24,343 nt of DNA from Strongylocentrotus pallidus (GCA_030265145.1 JARBES010000133.1:2565873-2590215), one strand, 5' to 3'; shown: positions 1 to 10,619, counted from the stretch's first letter. The notes: generated by a model from the sequence alone, not told the origin. Translations and numbers: made by a program.

Positions 1-25
1 GGGGGGGGGGCGGGGGCCCCGGCGG
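1..25. repeat. G/C homopolymer-like run at the window edge
   Basis: Ten G, one C, five G, four C, then GGCGG, in an otherwise AT-rich intron. The abrupt composition change suggests a sequencing or assembly artefact or a simple-repeat edge rather than a regulatory site. Confidence 0.5.
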
Positions 26-158
26 AGATGGCTGTTGACAAATACTAGTTTAGAAAGTAAGCCTATTTTCGCGTATTTTAAAAATGTGTCATAAGCGGAA
101 TATGCAGGGTCTGTTTGTGATGTTAACATTCTTTCTTCTGTTCTTTTTGTTTCTTCAG

Positions 159-249
159 ATTGTCTTCCAATTTTCACGAGGAGTTCGGTACGATGGCGAC
201 ATTGCTATTGATGACGTCATCGTTACTTCATATGCCTGCCCTGGTGACC
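159..249 (+). other. C-terminal strand of MAM domain 1 (partial)
   Basis: This 91-nt exon reads IVFQFSRGVRYDGDIAIDD followed by the closing cysteine of a MAM domain (YACPGD). The acceptor is TTCTTCAG at 151-158 and the donor GTAAGT begins at 250. The two exons that would encode the rest of this domain are not in the window. Confidence 0.88.
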
Positions 250-3200
250 GTAAGTAAAACAAAAAGAGAATCGATGATTATCATGGTTCTCTTTACGAAA
301 TAGAGATGGTGCAAACTATGTGTACTTCCACGAATCCAATGAGAGATGTGTGGAGTGCTAATAAGGGACTAATGTTATGATGTTGACTTGTCTTTTGCGA
401 CGTTAACATGCTATAAAATCCTAGTTCTTACTCTTGCCTGTCTCCACAACGGAGGGGTTTTTCACTACATTCGATAAAATCTAATTAAGGCTTGAGCAAA
501 CCATGGAGTAGATATAAATGTTATGAGAATGAAAAGAGAGTGGGATGGCCTTTATGCACTAAATTCTAGCTGTAAAACAGCTAGAAGGGAAAAGACAAAT
601 CTACTTCCAAACGATCCAGCTTCACAACTATAAAAGTATTGTTTGTCGTGTTAACATCTCGAAAGTGAGCCACTACGCTTTATCAATAAAATACAAAAGA
701 TTTACTGGCATTATCTTTTCTCTCTCTCTTACTCAGACGTCTATGCGAATGTATCGAGTGTATCCTGTGAATTCGAAGAGGCCGATATCTGCCACTACAT
801 CCAGGATCGGTCAAAGGACACTGAAGATTGGCAGTGGGGCAACGGGCAGACCTATATCGACTTTACTGGTCCAAGTGTGGATCACACACGAGGAGACGAA
901 CTTGGTAAGAATAACTTGGTGTTGAATCTACCTATGTATTCCAAAATTCCAGTGATAATATTGGATCTATTCTTATGGGGTGCAGGAATAGTGTCAATCA
1001 AATTATTTTCATAAAAAAACAAATCAATTATTCTTCCGATTATTGTATTTGCCCCTATCCTCCCGGGGATGGGTCTACACCCCTTTCCGGGAATACTGGA
1101 TAAAATGTCAATGTGGGCCCTTACGAATCCATATTAGGTGGGTAGTTTGGCAATCTGGGTTATTTCTTTAGATATATCTTTCCCCATAAGTGCCCCATGA
1201 GTGGACAAAAATACTATACTACTTTGTTGGACATGACTTCAGATTGCCCAAAATGATTAAGGCACTTCTTTATGTTTCGCCGGTCCTAATCTGAGCATTA
1301 TGTGGAATACGTTGTTGTTCAATTCTCTCGCTTCCAATTTAGACCTAGGGGTCCTACGAATATGAAACATTGATTTTCTTTCGTAGTCATTTGAATGGTG
1401 ATATTTTGACGTTGCCTTTGATTTCTCTCAAGGTTTTTATCTCTACTTCGAGAGATCCGTGGGCGGAGGTGATGACGCGCGCATCTCGTCGCCTCCGATC
1501 CAGCCGCAAAGAGCCTCATCTTGTGTCGAATTTTGGTTCCACATGTACGGAACGGACGTGAACGCGTTGATTGTTTATATCAACCGCCTGGAAGGAGACT
1601 TGTCCGACAGACAAGTTTGGAATAAGACGGGGAATCAGGGAGATAAGTGGAATCGGGCAGAGCTGATGGTCCCAGCGTCTCTCTACCCGCTTCATGTAAG
1701 TGTTGATGATTGAATTTTAAAATTCAGAGAAAATGATCTTTATACTTGTGGGTTGCTGACAATCTTAAGATCTAAAGTATTAATCATTCTCCCTACCGGC
1801 ACACCGAACTGAAAGCCAAGAATACTTGTGATGTAGCCCCTAAAAATTAATGTCGAAACCCTTGGCCTCTCCCGCCCCAAGGCTACATATCGTCTGCTGA
1901 GAGCCAGAAGGGTATGAACTCCCATCCTCTGAAAGAGATTGGATGATCTTCTTGGCTCTCAACAGATGACATGTTTTATCCAAGTGTGGTTATACCACTG
2001 TTGGAATACAAATGATACTTCGTCACCACCTAGATGTTACAGGTCACATCCTTAATTGAAAGCTCTCTACGTGAATATGAAAGAACTTCTGTTAATAATA
2101 AAACATGAATGTCCCTTTCTTGTCTTTTAGCTTGTGTTCCATGCCGTAGGTGGTACTCAATTTCGAGATAACATAGCGATCGATGATATCAGACTTTTTG
2201 AGAGCGCTGAATGTCCAGACGGTAAGCATTTCCAGGAACCTATATTATACAAGCACTGCTTTTTAGTAGGTCCTTCACATTCTACTTTATCAATTATATG
2301 AATTGAGAATCATTAACATGTACTAATTTATACTACAATTGTATTGTATAATTTTTTTTTTATATGTATGTTTATATTTTCTGTAAAATGTGGAACAATA
2401 AAACTTGAAACTTGAAACATTTATCTTGATATTTGAAATATAGAAAAGGGCTTATATTTCTTTAAGTTGCTCATATGTTTTTATAATTGAGATTGACGCA
2501 ACACATAATACAACGTCTTTTCAACACTTAAAAAAGTGAAAAACAATCGAAAATGATCTTGTTTCAAACATTCCGTAATCAGTCAAGGACTTTAAAGATG
2601 ATCCATTTCCACTGCGACTACATGCAAGGCGACCTTGCGCCAAAAAATGAATTAGTTTAAACAGAACGTCTTATCTTTTAACAAGACAATCTCCATTTCT
2701 AATTCAATGTGAAATATCACTTAATTTGTTCTCTTTCAGTATCCTCAGAAACGCCTATTGACGAGCCTATCCCTCCTCTAGTACGAAGCGTTGAATGTAC
2801 GTTTGAACATGGGTTGTGTAACCTGACTCAGGAGACTAACGATGTCTTTGATTGGACCCTTGGACATGGTCCAGACACCACTCAGGATACAGATAACATC
2901 ATGGTAGATCATACCTATGCAAATACAACAGGTGAACGTCCTCAAAGTTCTTCTTTAAATCATTCATTAAACATCTATCTGGGTCCAGTCTTACAAAGAG
3001 TTACGATTGATCCAAATCAATCGCAAGTTTGCAATCTCCTATCTATTATGTACATAGTTGCGATAGATATCTATCCCAAATAAGTTGCGATTGATATCAA
3101 TTCTTTGTAAGACAGGGCCTAGATATAAAACTATAGAGGTACTGTTGGTATTCATATTACCTGATTGCTAAGACGGCATTGATACCATTGTAGGTAAGAT

Positions 3201-6200
3201 CCTATTCTAAGAAAAATAACATTAAAGATTTATGCCTTACCAAAGGGTACTAATCCATCGATGGGCCTTCGAAACCAGGGACCTTAAAATGGCTAATACC
3301 ATTTTAATCTTACAATAGAAGTAAGGAAAACTTGTAAATGAGTGGTGCCCAGTTTTATTAAGTTCAATTCCCTTTTTTTTCGACCAATAGGAACATACGC
3401 ATTCATCGATACATCGCAGCGTTTCTTGAGGACTAACGACAAGGCTCGCCTCAAATCGCCCCTCATCGCTCCATCCCCGTATCCACGTTGCTTCACGTTC
3501 TATTACTACATGGCGTCCACATATGCTGACTTCCTCAACGTGTACATCGTGTCGTATGGCGGAACTGAATCCTTTGACCCGCAGTTTGTGATCTACGGCA
3601 GACAGGAAGCAAAATGGTTGAAAGCCATGGTCACCATTGAACCGTCCATGACTACAACCATTTACGTAGGTATTTAAAGAACAAAATGGTTCTTCTCCAT
3701 TTTATAGTAGTACTTACGCCACTCTCAATTCATTTTTGGAATTTCTTCTTCTTTCTTTTTTCCATCTCTCACTTTTATCAGATTGTCCCATCGTAATCTA
3801 CTGAAGATCGTAACTTACTGAAACTATCAACGCATGTATATCAAAATAATTATTACTCGTTGTTTCTCCTCAGTTGCTTTTTTCCATTGATGTTTGAAAA
3901 ACATAATATTGAAGACGAGTTCATACAAGCCGAGTCAGTCTGCCGATAGCACTTGCTGAAAGTTTAATGTCGTGTGAAGTGTAGAACGTTATTGATTCTT
4001 CGAAAATGTGCACTCTAGTGAAAGTTTTTTCATTCAAAGACTAAAGGAAGCCAATCACCACCCTTGTTTCTCTGGACTTCCTTAACAAAACTAATTCTAT
4101 TAGCTATATAGAAAGCTGTGGCTAATCAAAAGGGTTTTACAGCAGAAGTCATAATTATAATACTCAATATACAAACAAAATATAAACACTCTTTTCTGAA
4201 ACAATTAACGTCTAACTTGCTAATTATTCTTATCAGTATGTCCCTGTAAAGATATAAGAAATAACGTTTATTTCATTTTAATTTTTGGTTGATAAATACT
4301 TAGGTGATCATTGAAGGTGTCATAGGACCAAGAGCAAGTCGAGGAGATATCGCCATTGATGACGTCAGGTTAGAAAACAATGGATGCAAAGTACCAGGTA
4401 AGGTAACATCGTTCTACGACGCCCTCTGTGTCTGCTCTACAAATGTTAGATTCCCTCACAGAGGACACTACTTCATAGACAACAGCAAGCGGTTTTCCAT
4501 TAAATGATTATAGATTACGCTTCAGTGATTAACCACATGATGTCGTCAGGGTTGGTCTTGTTTAGAATATCATTGTGCTAATGGGACACACGAATTCTTA
4601 GATATAATGGCACAGTGGATATGAAAGATATCTGCAAAATACTTAATCTAAAGCCCTATAGATGACCTTTGAGGCAGCTAAGTAGGTTAGAATCGTAGTG
4701 ATGATAATGCTAGTTTAAACTGTTATGATGACACCCAAGTACTTGGTTTCAGTAACAACTTAGTTGTTTAAATAATTAAGTGTTTAACTTTTTCAGTTCG
4801 ACTGTAATTGTGCGTAGATCACAGTAAATTTAAACCATGTGGTCTATGGGCAAGATTACAGGAGAAAAGGCATTTTGGCAGGGTTCAATGGCTGAAGCAA
4901 TACTATGTTTACGATCAAACATTGCTGCTGCCAGTTAATCAAGAAGAACTGAACTTGTAATATCTGATGAAATCATTCGTCTGAAGATTTCAGTTTATAA
5001 TCATTCAAACAATATAGAAACGAAAAAGCCAAGTCTACCACTGTCAGCAAACTGTGACTTTGAACTTGATCGCGGCTGCGACTACATTCAGGCGAAGACT
5101 GATGATTTCGATTGGGCTCGACATCGTGGAAGAACAGACACAGCGGACACCGGACCTCTAGTCGACCACACCAAGGGGACAGCAGAAGGTATGCACTGGT
5201 TTATCCAGAAATTAATATCAAAAATTAGGGGCTAAAATTAGTTTGGAGGAAAGAAAAGAATATGCGGAAAATACCTGGGCATTCCTGCGCTCCTTGGTTG
5301 CCAGTGTAATTGACAGTTGACAAAGACAAAGTATAAACTGATTGGCCCGAATTCACAAAGGAGGTTTGTCGACAAACCGAGGTTTATGTGCGTCATACGA
5401 CGCGTTTCGACGCGTTTTTACAAACCTTGGTTTGTAAAAAAACAAAAGGAGGTTTGTCGAAACAAAAGGAGGTTTGACGACAAACCGAGGTTTGTCGACA
5501 AACCTCCTTTATGAATTCGGGCCATTGGGTTTAGACTCTTAAATTGGCCAATATATAAATTCTGTTCTAGCTTCGCATAGTCAGTATCAAGAAAAAGGAC
5601 AAGTTATGAACATGTACTTTACACAATTCTTAGCGGTCTTTTGTCGATTAAATTGTCAGGGTTCAGTCTTACAAGAGATCCAACTTTGTTGCTTCACCAC
5701 AGGGTTTTATTTCTATGCCGAGGCATCGCAGCCTCAGAGGCCCGGTAACCGAGCCGCCTTCCTTGCCCCACCCATCGCAGGAAACAGCCAACCAATGTGC
5801 CTCAGATTCTTCTACCACATGAATGGCGTCGACACGGGGTCACTCAGGGTATCCATGGTGCTTCCGGGTCATCAGACAGGGTCAACAGGATTGGAGATTC
5901 TAAGGCTTTATGGTCAGAAGATGACGTCATGGTTACCTGCCAATATAGATGTTATTGAAGTTGATGGACCTCTACAGGTGTGCATTTAAAGTTTTGCATG
6001 ATATCATTCTTTTTTTAAAGAGCTTTTTAGCCGCTTCCCAGAGCCGGCGTACACCCCCACCTCAATTTGAAGGCCTACAAATATAATAAGATGTACTTAT
6101 AAATTTGACTGAGTCCACGGTCCGCATGGCTGCCCAGTAACCATTCGGAACTATTCCACTCCTTCTTGATACACCGCAGGAGAGAGCATCTTTTTATATG

Positions 6201-8696
6201 CTAATATTGAAATCATGACATTAACGTTGAAGGAGAAGCACTTGATAACAATTGTATAGAGAATATTTGTTTCAACGTTTGTTTGACATAAGTTAGGGGA
6301 TCGATCTGAGTTTTTACCTAGTAATTGATATAAATTCGACAACATCAAATTCGACAACATCAAACGCGATACTTCGAACTTATTCTTCCTTCAGATAAAA
6401 TTTGAGGCTGTAATCGGTAAATCATTCCGTAGCGATATCGCTGTCGACGACATCACTTTCCTGCGTCGACCGTGTGGTGGACTACCGAGCGAGTCACTGT
6501 GCGACTTCGAGAAGGGTCTACACGATTGTAACTACCAGGAGAGTGGCGGACCTTCCATCTATTTCCAATGGTCATGGTATGATTCTACGACGCCCTCTGT
6601 GCCTGCTCTACAAATGTTAGATTCCCTCACAGAGGAAGGTACAAGAGGTAAGAATTGAACGTTTGTAAACGCCTGGCTCATGTTTAGGCAAATTCCTTTC
6701 GTATACAGAGATTTCTAATTATACATGGATGGCAAAATGTTGTCTGCTAAAACAATCGTACATAATTATGAAGATGACCATTAGAACAGAATCATGTTCG
6801 TCGCAAGTCAAAATGTTTAGCCGGATAAAGTAGTGACTTTACTTAGAATAGCTTTCAATTACTACTTCTTAAGAAACTTTTCGATAGAATAATACTTATT
6901 GCTACTTCTGATATTCACGGAAATAGAGGTAAGATACATGTAGGTGAGAGGTTTAATTTTTGAAATTAGGTACACAATTGCCCTGTTTCCTCAGATTATC
7001 TTCGTTTCATTCTCATATACATTTCTTTTACATCTTTAATACCATTTCCTTAATCCTCTCGCATTCACAGACTCTTTCCTTTTCCTCATCGTTGGAGAGA
7101 AGCCGTTAAGTTCTGGGTCAACATCAAACATATCTAGCCCGTTTCTCAATGGCGTGTCGTTCCTTGGTCACTGTATCGCTTTCAACTACGCGGTGATTGG
7201 AAGCGGCGAGCTCCAGTTATCGGTATTTGTAGAAGGCGAGAACGGATCGACAACCCTCTTGCGGAAACTCGATATATCGGGAAAATGGAAAAGAGCTACG
7301 ATACCGCTGAGAGTCGATGATTATTATAACCCTTTTAAAGTAAGTTTCATATTAAATTCTTAATTTTCATACGCGTATTTAATTAATTAAATATGTAACA
7401 ACGCACTACCTAGGGCACACTGATGTGAATTGGATCATGAATTGGAATTGGATCATATAAAACATATTATATCTCGTAACTGAATTTAGAAAAATAAGAC
7501 ATAATGCTGAATCCAAGATTACTAGGAAGGGTATAGGTGAATGCTCTCATTTGTCCATGTAGATTACCATCGATAGTAACAGAAAAGAATATAGAACATA
7601 ATTGAGATTAAAAAGTTGGAAATGCAAGTGTCTTTATAAAATATTGTGCAAGGTTATGAGAACTGAAAGAAGCAGAGAACTAAGAAAATTAAAGTTAGTA
7701 GGACAACATCCGCTGGTCGAAAGCATTATCTTATTTCAGGATTATGAAAGTTCGTATGAATTTGAAATTCAATCTTTGTTTTTTCAATTTCCTCTTTTTA
7801 CGTCTCTCCTTTTTCTACAGATTACTTTTATGGCTCAACTCAATAATAAAGTAGACACCGATATAGAAGCGATTGCCTTAGATGATATTGCAATCTCAGT
7901 AGGAGTATGTAAAACAGGTAAATATATGTTTTTATCATCATGCATTTATATGTTTTCGAGTGTCAAAAGATGGTAGCGAAGTTTCAATCTATGTCTATAT
8001 ATACATGAATATATATCAGTTTGTAAATCAAGAGGTTTGTCAGCTTTAATTCACTTCAAAACGATGTGCATGCGCATTCGCCAAATGAATGCAAACAGCC
8101 ATGTTCAACCGCTCACCATACTATTTAGAATAAGTTTACCAATGTAGCCTACTATTTTTTTGTTTAGGTATCCACCTTTCTTTGTAATATAGCTTATTTC
8201 ACTGCCATAGCATTAGTAATCTTCGAGTTTGCTCGATTCCATTTGTAATTTTAAAAACTGTTTTTTACACGACATTGTTTAATGTGTGTAGCAGACAAGG
8301 AACCCCGTGATTTTTTTCGAAAAAAGTGCTTACGCGTCACAAGTAGGTTTGTCTTATCCTGCATAAAATTATGTCCAATATGATCATGGAATTCCCAATT
8401 TTCTAATTGAGCACGTCTATCATATTCATTGTAATTTTTTTTCGTCTGCAGGTAATATTTTACAAATCGAGGGCAAGCATATACCCGTCCTCGCCTTAGC
8501 GCTTCTTCTTGTCATCTCTGTCCTCGCCCTGATCATCGTCTGTTTCCTATGGATACGAAGACGGCATCGATCACCGTTTCCTGTCATGTTCCTTCAACGA
8601 CGTCAGAGCGATGAACACCCAATCACGATGTCGCTAGCCAACAACGACTCGACTTTAGACACGACATGTACGAGTATAGACGAATACAGATCATGA
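159..8696 (+). CDS. MAM-repeat type I membrane protein, C-terminal 835 residues (13 exons; 5' end outside window)
   Basis: Coding exons: 159-249, 737-904, 1433-1695, 2131-2221, 2740-2931, 3391-3665, 4304-4397, 4994-5188, 5703-5977, 6395-6647, 7071-7339, 7821-7917, 8452-8696 (TGA 8694-8696). All introns are GT-AG and phases agree throughout. The first exon is the end of a MAM domain, so the gene starts left of the window. The product has four whole MAM domains (about residues 40-202, 225-388, 415-575, 584-753), then a transmembrane helix (about 765-789) and a short basic-start tail. MAM domains are extracellular adhesion modules; I infer a cell-surface adhesion or receptor role. Each module keeps four cysteines and the signature D-I-A-(I/V/L)-D-D, or a close variant, near its end. 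N-glycosylation sequons (NVS, NKT, NLT, NTT, NIS, NGS) lie outside the membrane. No enzyme domain is visible in this part; one could lie upstream. I cannot name an orthologue. Confidence 0.92.
737..2221 (+). other. MAM domain 2 (three exons)
   Basis: Encoded by exons of 168, 263 and 91 nt with phases 1, 1, 0, 1. The first exon has the domain start (SCEFEEADICHY) and the tryptophan motif DWQWGNG, ending in DHTRGDELG. The second begins GFYLYFE and carries the third cysteine in CVEFWFHMYG. The last reads DNIAIDDIRLFESAECPD. This three-exon layout is repeated in the next modules, which implies that the array grew by duplication of a three-exon unit. Confidence 0.9.
1886..1973. repeat. Short hairpin (inverted repeat) in MAM intron
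   Basis: Arms at 1886-1910 and 1948-1973 are reverse complements with three mismatches and a one-base indel (CTGAGAGCCAGAAG against CTTCTTGGCTCTCAA). The spacer is 37 nt. It resembles a small foldback element, but no ends or target duplications are clear. Confidence 0.5.
2270..2420 (+). repeat. Possible LINE 3' tail in MAM intron
   Basis: An AT-rich stretch ends in GGAACAATAAAACTTGAAAC with TTGAAAC repeated. An AATAAA-like hexamer followed by a short direct repeat is typical of the 3' end of invertebrate non-LTR retrotransposons. No coding remnant is visible, so the call rests on the tail alone. Confidence 0.35.
2740..4397 (+). other. MAM domain 3 (three exons)
   Basis: Exons of 192, 275 and 94 nt. 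A proline-rich linker (DEPIPPLVRS) precedes ECTFEHGLCN and DWTLGHG. The middle exon carries CFTFYYYMAS and the last exon GDIAIDDVRLENNGCKVP. Sequons NLT and NTT lie in the first exon. The acceptor at 3391 follows a T-rich tract ending CCAATAG. Confidence 0.9.
2979..3122. mobile_element. MITE-like element with terminal inverted repeats, 144 bp
   Basis: The left end CTGGGTCCAGTCTTACAAAG matches the reverse complement of the right end, CTAGGCCCTGTCTTACAAAG, at 17 of 20 positions. Related GATTGAT/ATCAATC motifs continue inward. It lies 47 bp past the donor of exon 2740-2931. No transposase is encoded, so it would be non-autonomous. The superfamily is not determined. Confidence 0.75.
4994..6475 (+). 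other. MAM domain 4 (two exons plus the front of a shared exon)
   Basis: Exons of 195 and 275 nt plus the first 81 nt of exon 6395-6647. Motifs are NCDFELDRGCDY, DFDWARHRG, DHTKGTAEG, MCLRFFYHMNG and SDIAVDDITFLRRPC. The acceptor at 4994 (GATTTCAG) is chosen because it gives phase 1 and an open frame; its pyrimidine tract is weak. Unlike domains 2 and 3, the end of this domain has no intron separating it from the next domain. Confidence 0.87.
5343..5524. mobile_element. Foldback/MITE element made of repeated palindromes, 182 bp
   Basis: The outer arms are inverted repeats of about 36 bp, left TGGCCCGAATTCACAAAGG and right ending CGAATTC-like then GGGCCA. The interior repeats the palindrome GGTTTGTCGACAAACC and its half-site AGGAGGTTTG several times in both orientations. 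An open frame across it (repeats of VDKP and RRF) is a by-product of the repeats. It lies in the intron between exons 4994-5188 and 5703-5977. Confidence 0.8.
6500..7917 (+). other. MAM domain 5, the most divergent
   Basis: This domain starts inside exon 6395-6647 (LCDFEKGLHDCNY) and continues in exons 7071-7339 and 7821-7917. The four cysteines are kept (third in GHCIAFNYAV, last in GVCKT), and the terminal motif is EAIALDDIAIS. The usual DHT-G segment before the first internal splice is replaced by LDSLTEEGTRD. Two donors are possible at the exon end, after 6638 (GTACAA) or after 6647 (GTAAGA). Both keep phase; I chose 6647 because it is closer to consensus. Confidence 0.83.
8452..8696 (+). 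other. Last coding exon: transmembrane helix and 46-residue tail
   Basis: After a short juxtamembrane stretch (NILQIEGKHIP) there is a run of about 25 hydrophobic residues, VLALALLLVISVLALIIVC and onward, followed by the stop-transfer cluster WIRRRHR. The tail is Ser/Thr-rich and ends in DEYRS then TGA. I see no kinase, phosphatase or other catalytic domain and no recognised PDZ-binding end. Acceptor TCGTCTGCAG ends at 8451. Confidence 0.88.
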
Positions 8697-9000
8697 TGAT
8701 GACTTCGTCACTCGGGCAGTGCTCGCGATAATACCCCGTTTTTTATAATATAATTTTTTAATGAAAAGAAAACTATTGTAGATAATAAAAATTATTGGAG
8801 AGGATAAATCTATTGTGGATGATTGAATTGAAGTATAGAGCAGATCGTATATTAGATGATGTGAGGATATTTGAACTAGTTATACCGAGATTTTGTCCAG
8901 ACTCGTACAGTTTGACGAAGAAGTTACATTATCACTATCAATTATGTGTCAATATTGTTGCTCACTAATTTTATTTAGAAAATAAAAGTTTGATATTGTG
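8697..9000 (+). other. Probable 3' UTR and polyadenylation signals of the MAM gene
   Basis: The sequence after the TGA is AT-rich and non-coding. Canonical AATAAA hexamers lie at 8784-8789 and 8981-8986. Either could direct cleavage; the second lies about 285 nt after the stop codon. Transcript data would be needed to choose. Confidence 0.55.
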
Positions 9001-9383
9001 GCAAAAGACATCAGCCGCCCCCCTCATCTCCTTCTCGCAATTGTGCCCATTTCGTACCCAGTAAAATGTAGAATGCGGACGTTACTTGTTGTATTAATAG
9101 CATGTGTGGCCCTTTTTGTTAAATGGCGTCGAGAGTTTTTTTTTATTTTATAAGCGCAATATTGCTGCTGAATCTAATGGCCGGGAAGACAATAATATAC
9201 ACCGTATAACGTTTTGATCATTTACTTTTAATTTAAAAAAAAAAAAGTTTTCTCTAGAACCATAACTTGTTATTTTAAACTGTTTATTTCCCAAAAAGCT
9301 GGCATCTTGGCGAATAATAGACCATTATGTTATTGTCTTAAAACATACATCTTCCCGATGCGATAGAGTAGGAGAATAGTTTA

Positions 9384-9660
9384 ATGAGAACATTTCATTC
9401 AAAGCCTGGTATCCACCTGTCTTTGACTTTGTGCGCTATCATTTGTGCGCTATTTTCCTCTATTGCTCCTCGCCTGTGGAATTCCCTCCCATCATCTATT
9501 CGCGAAATTGACAACCTTGACCACTTCAAAGCTTCACTCAAAACTCACATCTTCCTTCAGACATTTAAATGCTAACTTTATTGGAGGAGCTCGCGCCTTT
9601 GAATGTTTTTTTAAACAGATATATGGCGCCATACAAATGCTGTGAATCATCATCATCATC
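9384..9660 (+). mobile_element. 3' end of a non-LTR retrotransposon (CR1/L2-like LINE)
   Basis: The frame 9384-9575 ends in APRLWNSLPSSIREIDN, then about 16 more residues (FKASLKTHIF near the end) and a stop. This LWNSLP...FK..LK.H.F pattern is the hallmark of the extreme C-terminus of reverse transcriptases of CR1/L2/Jockey-type LINEs. A short 3' UTR follows and ends in an (ATC)n tail at about 9646-9661. The 5' side is truncated, as usual for LINE copies. The exact clade cannot be fixed from this fragment. Confidence 0.8.
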
Positions 9661-9663
9661 ATG

Positions 9664-9930
9664 CGGGTGCTGTGGTCTAGTGTGTGTTACCGGACTAACG
9701 ATCAACTACGTGTAACTCACCCGGGTTTGAACCCCAGCCAAGACGATATGTTATCTTGCAACATATTTACCACTCCGTACCCAGGAGAGTATAGAGTCCC
9801 GTGAGGAATACAAATAGTATTTGTGATTGCCTTTCCGTAAGAATAATATTAACATTCTGGGTTTAAATAGCACTTAATATATCAGTCATGTCTCTAAGCG
9901 CTTTACATATTTATTATTATGCATGGGAAT
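9664..9930 (+). mobile_element. tRNA-derived SINE, family B
   Basis: A pol III-type A box (TGTGGTCTAGTGTG, 9671-9684) and B box (within GGGTTTGAACCCC, 9723-9735) have tRNA-like spacing. They are followed by an unrelated body ending in CTCTAAGCGCTTTACATATT and an ATT-rich tail. It begins directly after the LINE (ATC)n tail. The head does not fold into an obvious intact tRNA, so a functional tRNA gene is rejected. Confidence 0.7.
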
Positions 9931-10619
9931 AAATAGCACTCCTTTTTAATGTGCAGGGAGTGGGGATGGTGCACATATTGTGTGCATGTGTGAAACCCGG
10001 TGACCAGGGTAATACTAAATGTGTTGCACCTTGATAACGTTTTTCATACGACATTTGTGATATGAATTCACGGAATATAATTTTCAGCAAATATAAAAGA
10101 CAGTCGCATGTGATAGTATTTATTTAAAGTGAAATCATGATTCTAAATACAGATGTGTATGGTATATAAGATTAGCTGTGTGTATTCAATGGTTTTATAA
10201 CAATGTAAAAAGATACAATGTAATAAAAAATCAACTTTATAAAGAAAGAAATACCAGTGTAATAAATCACCGATCCTGTATACATTTTTGTGCTAACTGA
10301 TGACATTGTATAAGAGGTTTGAATGACTTTCATTGTGATGCAATGGTATGAAAGTGGGATTAGAAAGTCGAATGCAAAAGAAAGAGGAAATCATAAAATG
10401 AAGAGAAAAACAGAGAGGAAAAAAATTAGAAGAAGGAAAGTGCTTGTACTTGTAGTGGAAGAATTGTCACAGAGCCTGACTAATATTAATGATTAATCAC
10501 GATATTCATAGGGTCAAGGGATACAACAGAAAGAGCCAGAATTTATTTCAGCTAAAGAAAAGGAGAGAGAGAGAGAGAGGGATAGAGAGAGGGATAGAGA
10601 GAGAGAGAGAGGGAGAGAG
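9731..10619. repeat. Tandem duplication, copy 1
   Basis: From the SINE body at 9731 to the GA microsatellite at 10560-10619 this sequence is repeated in order and orientation about 1.04-1.13 kb downstream. Shared anchors include GTGCAGGGAGTGGGG (9951 and 11076), GTGAAACCCGGTGACCAGGG, and GTGCTAACTGATGA (10290 and 11416). By eye the copies differ at roughly 10-15% of positions plus small indels. No gene is seen in it. Confidence 0.85.
10560..10619. repeat. GA microsatellite running into the gap
   Basis: Nearly uninterrupted GA repeats, with an occasional GGATA, continue up to the first N. The matching tract in copy 2 lies at 11700-11826. Such tracts commonly break assemblies. Confidence 0.9.

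Noticed and set aside
1-25. GC-rich run as a promoter or CpG island
   Set aside because: It is a homopolymer-like run at the window edge, and the first recognisable exon is an internal MAM exon, so no promoter is expected here.
5317-5514. Basic 65-codon frame with repeated VDKP and RRF motifs
   Set aside because: It is the translation of the palindromic foldback element, not a gene.
9671-9735. Possible tRNA gene next to the LINE end
   Set aside because: Only the internal promoter boxes are tRNA-like; stems do not pair convincingly and a SINE body follows.
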